Assembly (NCBI GenBank): GCA_001915385.1
Contig: MNQK01000032.1
Coordinates: forward strand, 1-64,000
Origin: Bacteroidales bacterium 52_46
GTDB lineage: Bacteria > Bacteroidota > Bacteroidia > Bacteroidales > Muribaculaceae
Direction of reading: 5' to 3'
Length of the DNA: 64,000 nt
Shown here: positions 33,853 through 42,120 of the stretch, piece by piece
How positions within the stretch are numbered: the first letter of the stretch is position 1
How the letters are laid out: every line of letters starts with the position of its first letter
Translations under genes and position numbers: made by a program
The notes under the pieces: generated by a model
What the model saw: the letters and a program-made list of their open reading frames with translations, nothing else
Databases searched by the model: none
What the model was told of the DNA's origin: nothing

Positions 33853-36480
33853 TTGAAAAGATACTTACTGATATTGCTTTTTCTTATTCCGTTTTTTGCT
33901 GCCGATTGCCAGGCGACAGCGACCGATGCTGTCGTTCTCACCGGCTCGGTCAAGGAACGCGGCGGGGAGCCAGTGGCCGGAGTAATCATCACGGTAAAAA
34001 ATCGGGAGGAAAAGAACGTAGCCTACACGTCGACCGGTGCCACCGGAACGTTCTCCCTCTCCTACCCCGGTACTCTGACCGAGGGCACAATACAATTTTC
34101 CTGCATAGGCTACCAAAAGCTCGTCATACCTCTCGGCCAATTCAAGAACGGCTCAGAACACACTCTCACGGAGGAGGCATTCGCGCTGAAAGAGGTAACG
34201 GTAAAGGCGCCCCCGATAAGCGTACGGGGTGACACGCTTACCTACGACGTCAACTCATTCCGCGACGCCTCCGACCGCTCTATCGAGGATATCATAAAGA
34301 AGCTGCCCGGCATAAAGGTCAACGACGACGGACGAATATATTACAATGGGGAATCAATCAACAAATTCTACATCGAGGGACTCGACCTTCTTTCGGGACG
34401 ATATGCCCTCGCGAGCCGCAACATCTCGGCCGACGACGTGGCCGCAGTAAATATCTACGAGAACCATCAGCCCAAAAAGGTGCTCCGCGACATCAAATTC
34501 AGCGACAAAGCCGCCCTCAACCTGAAGCTAAAGAAACGCAGCATGCTGCGTCCGATAGGCTACGCGGTCGCCGGCACCGGCATTGATGCCGACGGAAAAA
34601 TGCCGTGGCTCGGCGAACTATTCGGCATGCTCATATCGCCCCGCACACAGCTGCTGCTTTCGGCAAAAGGCAACAATACCGGCTCCTCCTACAGCAGCGA
34701 GACGACATCGCTGACCGAAAGCGACAACTACGAACAGACAACAGCAGCCGGAATCTATTCCGACACCCCTTTCGGCACAGCTCCCATCTCCTCATCACGC
34801 TATTACGACAACCGCTCGGTCGCGACATCGGTAAATGCATTGACCCATATCGGAAAAAACTCCACACTTAATTTTATCGCCGACTATACCGACGACTATT
34901 TCGAATACGGCAACAGCCGGTCGGTGACATACGCCACCGGCGACGACGAGAGTGTGGAAATCAGCGAATCGTCCGACTCCGAGCCTCACCTGCGCGAGGC
35001 CAAATTAAAGCTCAATCTCGAGAACAACGCCGACGGAAAATACATTTCCGACAAACTCTCACTGACCGGTCATTTCAAGTCCAACGGTTACGGCATTCAA
35101 AACGACCGTAGCATACTGGAGCGCGTAAAGGTCAGGGATTACAATGTCAGCAACCGGTTCGAGGGGATATTCAGGGTGTCGGGCCACGTACTTGAATTCA
35201 AATCCGACACTTGGGCGGCCAACACACCGGTAGCGCGGCTGACAGCCGTAGCCGACGGCGTGGATATAGTATCGCAGAATGTCGAGGGCTGCCACATACG
35301 CAACCATGAGGATTTCGGCTATTCGTGGATGATCAACTCCCGCTCGCATATAGGCGTACGGACTGCCTTCGACTTCGAATACGACACGTTCCGGTCGATT
35401 GACGGCCTCGGGGTCCCGGTGAAAAGCAACGACGTCAGCGGATACAGGATAACCACCGGCATCGAGCCGTTTTACCAGTACAGGTCGGCTGGGGGCGTAC
35501 TGCTCAACATTTCCGTGCCGCTTACTCTCGACAACCTCAGATACCGCGACGTGACTGACGACCGGCGATTTCCGACCGACCGATTTGATGTGAATTTCAA
35601 AGCGAGCATCAACTACACTACTCCGTTCAACATGAAGACCGCGCTGTCCGTGGGGCGCAACAGCCGCCTCGGAGGCATTTCCGACTATATTGTAAATCCG
35701 GTATCCGTCACTTTCCGTCAGAGCAACGTGTTGGGCTCGGGCAGCCTCAACGAACGCAACAACTGGTATGCGCGCTGCAACCTCTCCCACCGAAACGTCA
35801 TCGAGGGGATTTTTTCATCGGCCTCGTTCATGTTCATGCGCACCAACTCCAACCGCATCGGAAGCCTCGACATCAACGACGGTGACGACATCACATCCTC
35901 CTACAAAAGAGCCGACAACAAAACCAATCTCTTCAACGGCAACATCTCCGTTTCAAAGAAAATATTCAGCTGGAACACCTCTTTCTCCATCGAAGGCAAC
36001 TATGAATACCTGCAAAAAGACCTGATACGACAGGACCGTGCCGTCGGCATGAGCATGAACAACTACGGTTGCCGAGTCGGTATCAACAGCAATCCGCTGG
36101 GTAATTATCTCATAATGGATTTAGAGATAAATTACTCATATTCCGTACAAAAGATAGCGAGTTTCGGATTGAACAACCATTCCGACCAGACCTCCCTGAG
36201 TTTTTCGCTCGCCACGCATCCTGTAAAAAGTATCGAAATCAGCACAAAGGGATATTTCAACCGCAGTAATGTAGGCAACGACATCTATAAGAACAGCCTG
36301 TTTCTCGATGCAAACATAAGATACACACCGGTAAAGTCGCTCGACATCGAACTTTCAGCCCGCAATCTTACCAACACGCGCCACTACAGCTATTCCTACA
36401 TCAAGGATTCCGACATCTACCGCTACTCCTTCCGCCTGCGTCCGCTCGAACTTCTCCTCTCCCTCAAATATTCATTCTGA
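33853..36480 (+). CDS. Outer-membrane receptor-like protein with carboxypeptidase-regulatory-like N-domain
   Basis: The 875-aa protein has a signal peptide, a CarboxypepD_reg-like domain (about 28-110, VVLTGSVKERGGEPVAGV, GTFSLSY), a TonB-plug-like region (RSIEDIIKKLPGIKVNDDG, YIEGLDLL), then a long alternating beta-barrel ending in LSLKYSF with terminal Phe. The likely start is TTG at 33,853, because the signal peptide begins there and no in-frame ATG lies just upstream. It follows the GLPGLI pair by 26 bp. The pairing suggests a joint envelope function, perhaps transport. Confidence 0.85.
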   Translation: MKRYLLILLFLIPFFAADCQATATDAVVLTGSVKERGGEPVAGVIITVKNREEKNVAYTSTGATGTFSLSYPGTLTEGTIQFSCIGYQKLVIPLGQFKNGSEHTLTEEAFALKEVTVKAPPISVRGDTLTYDVNSFRDASDRSIEDIIKKLPGIKVNDDGRIYYNGESINKFYIEGLDLLSGRYALASRNISADDVAAVNIYENHQPKKVLRDIKFSDKAALNLKLKKRSMLRPIGYAVAGTGIDADGKMPWLGELFGMLISPRTQLLLSAKGNNTGSSYSSETTSLTESDNYEQTTAAGIYSDTPFGTAPISSSRYYDNRSVATSVNALTHIGKNSTLNFIADYTDDYFEYGNSRSVTYATGDDESVEISESSDSEPHLREAKLKLNLENNADGKYISDKLSLTGHFKSNGYGIQNDRSILERVKVRDYNVSNRFEGIFRVSGHVLEFKSDTWAANTPVARLTAVADGVDIVSQNVEGCHIRNHEDFGYSWMINSRSHIGVRTAFDFEYDTFRSIDGLGVPVKSNDVSGYRITTGIEPFYQYRSAGGVLLNISVPLTLDNLRYRDVTDDRRFPTDRFDVNFKASINYTTPFNMKTALSVGRNSRLGGISDYIVNPVSVTFRQSNVLGSGSLNERNNWYARCNLSHRNVIEGIFSSASFMFMRTNSNRIGSLDINDGDDITSSYKRADNKTNLFNGNISVSKKIFSWNTSFSIEGNYEYLQKDLIRQDRAVGMSMNNYGCRVGINSNPLGNYLIMDLEINYSYSVQKIASFGLNNHSDQTSLSFSLATHPVKSIEISTKGYFNRSNVGNDIYKNSLFLDANIRYTPVKSLDIELSARNLTNTRHYSYSYIKDSDIYRYSFRLRPLELLLSLKYSF

Positions 36481-36526
36481 AAGATTATCTTATAACAATA
36501 AGTTATCTAAAACATACCATAAACAG

Positions 36527-36561
36527 CAAGGAAGAGCCCGGAATTGCCGGACTCCTCCTTG
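36527..36561. terminator. Hairpin between convergent genes
   Basis: A 15-bp stem with two mismatches (36,527-36,541 with 36,547-36,561) lies between the outer-membrane protein gene and the convergent lipoprotein gene. U-tracts are weak on both sides. Confidence 0.55.
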
Positions 36562-36588
36562 TATTAAATTATGGGGTATAGATTTCTA

Positions 36589-37017
36589 TTAAAGGAAATC
36601 TTCCATGCTCATGCCGGTGCCGTCGGTAATTTTCTTTGCCAGTTTCAGCAATTTTTCTCCGTTAGCTGCGCCAAGCTCTTCATCATCGGCCTTTTCAACA
36701 ATATTCATGGCTTCTTCCATATATTTATATTTGCTCTCGATTTTTTCAGATTTTTCCTGAATCTTTTTGAGTTTGTCCATATCGCCACTATTTAAAGCTT
36801 CCTTGGCTTCTTTAGCTACGGGGAGAGCCTCGTCGAATGCCGCATCGGCATAATCAAGAAGTGTAGAGTAATCAGCTTCGGTAAGCTGGTCGCCGTTGTT
36901 GTATTTTTCGATGATTTTGCCTACGCTTTCGTTGCTGGGACCGCCGCTGCAGGAGGTGAGCATGGTCATTGATACGATTACTGCGAGTGCGAAGAATGCT
37001 GAAAATAACTTTTTCAT
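36589..37017 (-). CDS. Small helical lipoprotein
   Basis: A 142-aa protein with lipobox LTSC (Cys23) and a mostly helical, charged mature part (KEAKEALNSGDMDKLKKIQEKSEKIESKYKYM). No catalytic motif is seen. A second lipoprotein of similar plan follows upstream (37,104), so they may be related. Confidence 0.75.
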   Translation of the reverse strand: MKKLFSAFFALAVIVSMTMLTSCSGGPSNESVGKIIEKYNNGDQLTEADYSTLLDYADAAFDEALPVAKEAKEALNSGDMDKLKKIQEKSEKIESKYKYMEEAMNIVEKADDEELGAANGEKLLKLAKKITDGTGMSMEDFL

Positions 37018-37103
37018 TGCTTGTAATTTTAATTGGTTTATAAATAGGTTATTATAGTTTGTGCGGTTAAACGGTATTCCTTCTTATGAGAAATGAAGGG
37101 GCG

Positions 37104-37622
37104 TCATTTCTTGCCGATTTGGTCGTAGCTGAGCACGAGGGCTTCGAAGCGTGCGCGGTTGTCGTCGTTCATCGGCACAAGTCCGCCTTCGGTCTTGTCG
37201 AGAGCGGCAGCCTGATAGAGTATCTGTATCAGTTCGGCATTGTAGGGATATTCCTTTTCCACATCCTTGATGGCACTCTCGGCGGCATCGTGCTTCGATT
37301 TGTCGTCGGAGGTCAGCGCCGCTACGTTGTCGGCAGTCAAAGTTAAGTAAATTTCCGCATATTCCAAAGCATCAGCGTAATCAATATTGTTGATTGCCGG
37401 TCCCTGATTGAATTTTGCTATTATTCTTTCGGCCTTTGTATTGTCAGGCACGGGTATTTCGGGTTCGGGGACCTCTTCGCCGGGTGTCGCGATGGAATCT
37501 GCGGCCTCGGTCTGTTCCGATTTACCGGCGTCACCGGCATTGTCAGATTTTTTATTGATAAGGTCACAGCTCGTAAAAATAGCCGGCAGCACTACTGCAA
37601 TGGCAAGTAATATCTTTTTCAT
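37104..37622 (-). CDS. Acidic lipoprotein
   Basis: A 172-aa protein with signal and lipobox FTSC (MKKILLAIAVVLPAIFTSC), a Pro/Glu-rich linker (GEEVPEPEIPVPDN) and a helical part with IIAKFNQGPAINNIDYADALEYAE, which resembles IIEKYNNGDQLTEADYSTLLDYAD of the neighbour. The two are probably diverged duplicates. Start 37,622 is at the signal; the longer frame lacks one. Confidence 0.75.
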   Translation of the reverse strand: MKKILLAIAVVLPAIFTSCDLINKKSDNAGDAGKSEQTEAADSIATPGEEVPEPEIPVPDNTKAERIIAKFNQGPAINNIDYADALEYAEIYLTLTADNVAALTSDDKSKHDAAESAIKDVEKEYPYNAELIQILYQAAALDKTEGGLVPMNDDNRARFEALVLSYDQIGKK

Positions 37623-37721
37623 AAATAATTCTGTTTGTTTTTTAGGACAGCACACCGGGGCAGTCGTATTAGCATAGATCAAACGGATTTATGCGGTTCA
37701 GTACAATGCTTTTAACTTAAT

Positions 37722-37980
37722 GTTGTGACGTCCGCAGGACGTCGATTATTCGTAACCGTGTACGCCGGAGCGTAGCGCAGGCGTGCGCGGTAAGACGGCA
37801 TTAAGCAACTGGCGTCTGAAGGACGCCGATTTACAACACCTTCATTTATAGTAAACAACCGGTAACTATGTAAATCGGCGTCCTCCGGACGCCACCGGTT
37901 ATTTGGTGATTACTCCCCGCATGCCTTCGTTTCACTTCGGCATACGGGATTACGAATAATCAGCGTCTTACAGACGCCTC
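37722..37980. repeat. GTCCGCAGGACGC inverted repeat element (family B, copy 1)
   Basis: The 511-bp gap between the lipoprotein and acyl-CoA dehydrogenase genes is mostly this element. It has blocks like GACGTCCGCAGGACGTC, CGATTATTCGTAACC, GTACGCCGGAGCGTAGCGC and their inverted partners near 37,930-37,980 (GGATTACGAATAATCAGCG). Related sequence occurs at 59,451-59,578 and inside the helicase gene at about 62,386-62,490. No ORF is credible. Confidence 0.8.
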
Positions 37981-38070
37981 AATGCGTCGCATTTCTTAAC
38001 GCTAACTGCATAGTGTACGGCCCTGTAATGTTCGAATCAAATGAATTTTGCGTTTGCTTTAATAAAAAAC

Positions 38071-38105
38071 AATGTCGGGAAAATGTTCATGATTTTCCCG
38101 ACATT
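38071..38105 (-). terminator. Terminator of the etf/acyl-CoA dehydrogenase operon
   Basis: A perfect 14-bp stem (38,071-38,084 with 38,092-38,105) with a 7-nt loop, followed on the minus strand by GTTTTTTATT. Confidence 0.88.
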
Positions 38106-38133
38106 ATGTATTATGAAACCATTCGGCTATGGT

Positions 38134-39840
38134 TTACGCTTTGTATACCTCAAGCAGGCAGGGGCAGAAATTAGCGATGAATTCCACATGTTTCTCTACC
38201 TCGGCGCGGGCGATATTGCCGTAGACGATAGCGCTCTTGGTCATCGACTCGCTGTTGTAGCGCGAAGCGTCGGTGATGAGGAGGTACGACATGATGATGT
38301 TGCCGGCCATCTCGACGAGGCGACGTGCCATGAAGTCGGTGAAGGCGGGGTCGTTGACCTCGTTGACTTTGGCGATAGCTGCCTGATATTTTGCAACGAG
38401 ACCGGTAAGCATCTCCTTGACGGGAGCAAGTTTCTCGCTCACTTCCATCTTTGCGTACTCTTCCATGAGAGCAGCGTAGGTGCCGGTGGTGACGTGGCGG
38501 ATGGCTGCCACTACCTGGAGCTGGGTCGTACCTTCATAGATTGAAGTGATACGTGCGTCGCGGTATACGCGCTCGCATGCGTAATCCTTCATGAAGCCCG
38601 AGCCGCCGTGTATCTGGATGCAGTCGTAGGCGTTCTGGTTGCAGTATTCGCTCGAAAGACCCTTTGCAAGCGGAGTGCAGGCATCGGCATATTTGCGGTA
38701 GAGCTTGAGCTCGGCTTTCTCCTCGGGAGTGAGCTTGCGCTCTTTCTCGATATCCTCGTATGCCTTGTAGAGGTCGACGTAGCGTGAAGTCTCGTAAAGG
38801 AGGCAGCGCGAAGCGTCGAGTTTTGCCTTCATTACTGCGAGCATCTCATACACTGCGGGGAACTCGATGATAGCCTTGCCGAACTGCATACGCTCTTTGG
38901 CATAGCCGAGAGCCTCGCGGTAAGCGATTTCGCTCACACCTACCGACTGGGCGGCGATGCCGAGACGTGCGCCGTTCATAAGCGCCATCACGTATTTGAT
39001 GAGACCCATACGGCGAGAGCCGCAGAGTTCGCAGGGAGCGTTCTTGTAGACGAGCTCGCAGGTGGGTGAACCCTTGATACCCATCTTGTTCTCGATGCGG
39101 CGTACGGTCACACCGCCGTTGCGCTTGTCGTAGATGAACATCGAGAGGCCGCGGCCGTCCTTTGTGCCATCTTCCGAGCGTGCAAGCACGAGGTGGATGT
39201 CGGAGTCACCGTTGGTGATGAAGCGTTTTACGCCGTTGAGCACCCATGAGCCGTCCTCTTTCTGAGTGGCTTTGAGCATTACCGACTGGAGGTCGGAACC
39301 CGCATCGGGTTCGGTAAGGTCCATCGACATGGTCTCGCCCTCGCATACGCGGGGGATGTAGCGCTGCTTCTGGTCCTCGTCGGCAAACTCATAGATAGTC
39401 TCGGCGCAGTCCTGCAGGCCCCAGAGGTTCTCGAAACCTGTATCGGCGCGGCTGACGATGTCGGCTGCCATGATATAGGGAGTGATGGGGAAGTTGAGAC
39501 CGCCCAGACGACGGGGCATCGACATGCCCATCAGGCCGGCCTTACGGCATGCCTCGAGGTTTTCCTTGGTCTTGTCGGCATATACGACACGGCCGTTCTC
39601 CACGTGGGGACCCTGATGGTCTACATCCTCGGCATTGCCCGCGATGATTTCACCGCAAAGGTCGCCGACGATTTCGAGCACCTTGTCGTAGTTGTCCATA
39701 GCGTCCTCGAAATCGAGGGGAGCGTCGTCATATTTTTCTGCATCAGCATAGCCGCGCTCCTTGAGCTCGACAATCTTCTTCATCAACGGATGAGAAAGAT
39801 GCTGCTTTAAATCGGGATTATCGGTATAAAAATTAGCCAT
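38134..39840 (-). CDS. Acyl-CoA dehydrogenase
   Basis: The 568-aa flavoprotein oxidises an acyl-CoA to the enoyl-CoA and passes electrons to ETF. It has the signatures MDLTEPDAGSDL, WVLNGVKRFITNG, QIHGGSGFMKDYACERVYRDARI and the catalytic Glu in IYEGTTQLQ. The C-terminal extension beyond the standard 380-aa fold (about 120 residues) is helical, as in the AcdA/DUF1974-like long forms. It is the last gene after etfB-etfA, 10 bp behind etfA. The acyl substrate is not known. Confidence 0.92.
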   Translation of the reverse strand: MANFYTDNPDLKQHLSHPLMKKIVELKERGYADAEKYDDAPLDFEDAMDNYDKVLEIVGDLCGEIIAGNAEDVDHQGPHVENGRVVYADKTKENLEACRKAGLMGMSMPRRLGGLNFPITPYIMAADIVSRADTGFENLWGLQDCAETIYEFADEDQKQRYIPRVCEGETMSMDLTEPDAGSDLQSVMLKATQKEDGSWVLNGVKRFITNGDSDIHLVLARSEDGTKDGRGLSMFIYDKRNGGVTVRRIENKMGIKGSPTCELVYKNAPCELCGSRRMGLIKYVMALMNGARLGIAAQSVGVSEIAYREALGYAKERMQFGKAIIEFPAVYEMLAVMKAKLDASRCLLYETSRYVDLYKAYEDIEKERKLTPEEKAELKLYRKYADACTPLAKGLSSEYCNQNAYDCIQIHGGSGFMKDYACERVYRDARITSIYEGTTQLQVVAAIRHVTTGTYAALMEEYAKMEVSEKLAPVKEMLTGLVAKYQAAIAKVNEVNDPAFTDFMARRLVEMAGNIIMSYLLITDASRYNSESMTKSAIVYGNIARAEVEKHVEFIANFCPCLLEVYKA

Positions 39841-39849
39841 ATCGAGCTG

Positions 39850-40878
39850 TTATTTCGAGTTTTTCTTATAATATTTAATGAGTTTGGGGAGCACATCCTC
39901 TATATTGCCGGTTATGACATAGTCGGCAATAGTGTTGATGGGTGCGTTGGGGTCGTTGTTGACCGAGATGATAATCGAGCTCTCCTGCATGCCGGCGATG
40001 TGCTGTATCTGGCCTGAAATACCGCAGGCGATGTAGAGCTTCGGACGTACGGTCACGCCGGTCTGTCCGATCTGGCGTTCGTGCTCGCAATAACCGGCGT
40101 CGACAGCCGCACGCGAAGCGCCTACTTCGGCACCGAGTGTGTTGGCAAGCTCATAGAGCAGGTCGAAGTTCTCTTTCGAGCCTACGCCATAGCCACCGGC
40201 CACGATGATGGGCGAATTCTTGATGTTGACCTTTGACTTCTCGATGTGACGGTCGATGATTTCAACCACGAAGTCGCTGTCGGAAACGTATTTTTTGGGG
40301 TCGAGGTCGATTACCTCAGCCTTGTGATTGGGATCGAACACCTCTTTTTTCATCACGCCCTCGCGCACGGTAGCCATCTGCGGACGGCATTCGGGGTTGA
40401 CAATCGTAGCCACGATGTTGCCGCCGAAAGCGGGACGTATCTGATAGAGCAGGTCGGTATATTCCTTGCCGGTCTTGGGGTCCTTGTGGTCGCCGATTTC
40501 GAGCGACGTACAGTCGGCGGTCAGACCGCTGTGGAGCGACGATGACACGCGGGGACCGAGGTCACGGCCGATGCAGGTAGCGCCCATGAGGCATATCTGC
40601 GGCTTGATTTCCTTGAACAGGTTGATGAGCACTGCGGCGTGAGGATTGGAAGTGTAGGGATAGAGGCGCGCGTCCTCAACCTTGTACACTACGTCGGCGC
40701 CGTAGGGAGCCACCTGTTTTTCCACATCCTTAAGGTTGTCGCCGATGACAAGCGCTTCGAGCTTCACTCCCAGACGGTCGGCGAGATGACGGCCTTTGGT
40801 AAGCAGTTCGAGGCTCACGTCGGCTACTTTGCCATCTTCATATTCGCAATATACGATAAGATTATTGTTGTCTGCCAT
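39850..40878 (-). CDS. etfA: Electron transfer flavoprotein alpha subunit
   Basis: The 342-aa protein has the FAD-domain signatures GGYGVGSKENF, GASRAAVDAGY, QIGQTG, YIACGISGQIQHIAGM and NNDPNAPI..ADYVI. EtfA with EtfB accepts electrons from the acyl-CoA dehydrogenase encoded downstream. The spacing to etfB is 29 bp. Confidence 0.95.
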   Translation of the reverse strand: MADNNNLIVYCEYEDGKVADVSLELLTKGRHLADRLGVKLEALVIGDNLKDVEKQVAPYGADVVYKVEDARLYPYTSNPHAAVLINLFKEIKPQICLMGATCIGRDLGPRVSSSLHSGLTADCTSLEIGDHKDPKTGKEYTDLLYQIRPAFGGNIVATIVNPECRPQMATVREGVMKKEVFDPNHKAEVIDLDPKKYVSDSDFVVEIIDRHIEKSKVNIKNSPIIVAGGYGVGSKENFDLLYELANTLGAEVGASRAAVDAGYCEHERQIGQTGVTVRPKLYIACGISGQIQHIAGMQESSIIISVNNDPNAPINTIADYVITGNIEDVLPKLIKYYKKNSK

Positions 40879-40907
40879 TTTCTTTAAATTGATTGAGGCG
40901 GCCGTTA

Positions 40908-41780
40908 TCAGCCGATAGTATGATTAGCTATAAGCTCTTTTACGAGATTCTCTATCTGCTCGTCGTTGTCTTCGAGGCGGAGGCTTTCCTTAGCGGTGAA
41001 CACCACGTTCTCGATAGCCTTTACCTTGGTGGGCGAGCCGGGGAGACCGATCTGTTCGGGATCAGCTTCCACGTAGGCGGCGCTCCATTCCTGAAGATTG
41101 AGGTCGGGACGGGCGTCGACGATAGCCTGCTGCTCGGGGGTAAGTTTAGCCTTTTCGGTAGGCGATACGGCACGTTTGTATTTCATCACGCGCTTTGCGT
41201 TGCGGGGACGGCAGGCGTCAGCCGAGCCGGTCACGGTGACAACGCAGGGAAGGGGAGCCTTTACAGTCTCCACACCGTTCTCCAGACGGCGTTTCACTAC
41301 CACGTAACCGTCTTTGAGTTCGAGAATATCCTCAGCGTAAGTGATTTGGGGAATACCTAATTTTTCTGCGATCTGCGGGCCTACCTGTGCAGTGTCGCCG
41401 TCGATGGCCTGACGTCCGCCAAGTATGATGTCATAGTTGCCGAATTTCTTTACAGCCTGTGCGAGCGAATAAGAGGTAGCAAGAGTGTCGGCGCCGCCAA
41501 GCACTCTGTCGGTCAGCACGATACCGCCGTCGGCACCGCGAAACATAGCTTCTCTTATTATCTCCGACGCACGCGGAAGTCCCATGGTAAGCAGCGTAAC
41601 GGTAGAACCGGGATTGGCGTCCTTGAGTCGGAGTGCCTGCTCAAGAGCATTCAGGTCCTCGGGGTTGAAGATGGCGGGAAGCGCTGCACGGTTGATCGTG
41701 CCATCTTCTTTCATCGCATCTTTGCCGACATTGCGGGTGTCAGGCACCTGCTTGGCCAGCACAATGATGTTTAAACTCAT
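40908..41780 (-). CDS. etfB: Electron transfer flavoprotein beta subunit
   Basis: The 290-aa protein has VLAKQVPDTRNV, LTMGLPRASEIIREAMFRGAD and DGDTAQVGPQIAEKLGIPQITYAEDI, all typical of EtfB/FixA. It leads the operon etfB-etfA-acyl-CoA dehydrogenase. Whether this ETF bifurcates cannot be told without a quinone reductase partner; none is in the window. Confidence 0.95.
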   Translation of the reverse strand: MSLNIIVLAKQVPDTRNVGKDAMKEDGTINRAALPAIFNPEDLNALEQALRLKDANPGSTVTLLTMGLPRASEIIREAMFRGADGGIVLTDRVLGGADTLATSYSLAQAVKKFGNYDIILGGRQAIDGDTAQVGPQIAEKLGIPQITYAEDILELKDGYVVVKRRLENGVETVKAPLPCVVTVTGSADACRPRNAKRVMKYKRAVSPTEKAKLTPEQQAIVDARPDLNLQEWSAAYVEADPEQIGLPGSPTKVKAIENVVFTAKESLRLEDNDEQIENLVKELIANHTIG

Positions 41781-41907
41781 AATCTTTACTTTTTATGATT
41801 TAAAATTACTATTCTCATTGCCACAAACAAAGCGTCGGCGCGATTATATTCTGAATTTCAAGAATTTAGAACGCATAATCGGCTTAACCACTTCATTTTC
41901 AAGATTA

Positions 41908-41938
41908 CAAAGATAGTTTATTTTTGCAATTTATCAAA
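41908..41938 (-). promoter_or_regulatory. Promoter of etfBA-acd
   Basis: On the minus strand TTTG (41,938-41,935), 19 bp, TATCTTTG (41,915-41,908): a full consensus match, about 128 bp before etfB. The -33 box touches the left arm of the neighbouring hairpin. Confidence 0.8.
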
Positions 41939-41995
41939 AACTTTCCGACAAATTGTCTAATATTTCACTTTATTAGTCAATTTGTCGGAAAGTTT
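41938..41995 (-). terminator. 24-bp inverted repeat after the purF-like gene
   Basis: Arms 41,938-41,961 and 41,972-41,995 pair with one mismatch (AAACTTTCCGACAAATTG..). It lies downstream of the leftward purL/purF-like genes and probably terminates them. Its end overlaps the etf promoter. Confidence 0.7.
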
Positions 41996-42021
41996 ATAAA
42001 TTAAGCCGGAATTGCCGCAGA

Positions 42022-42072
42022 GGTCAGACAGGCCGGACAAGTCTGACATGTCTGACTCGTCCGACTTGTCCT
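42022..42072. repeat. GTCnGAC tandem repeat (family C, copy 2)
   Basis: Repeated units such as GGACAAGTCTGACATGTC with near-palindromic symmetry, like 1,239-1,292. It lies between the purF-like stop and the hairpin. Confidence 0.7.
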
Positions 42073-42120
42073 AATCCTAAAATGATACCGATGCCGGGGA
42101 TGCCATACGCCTGCGGTGGA

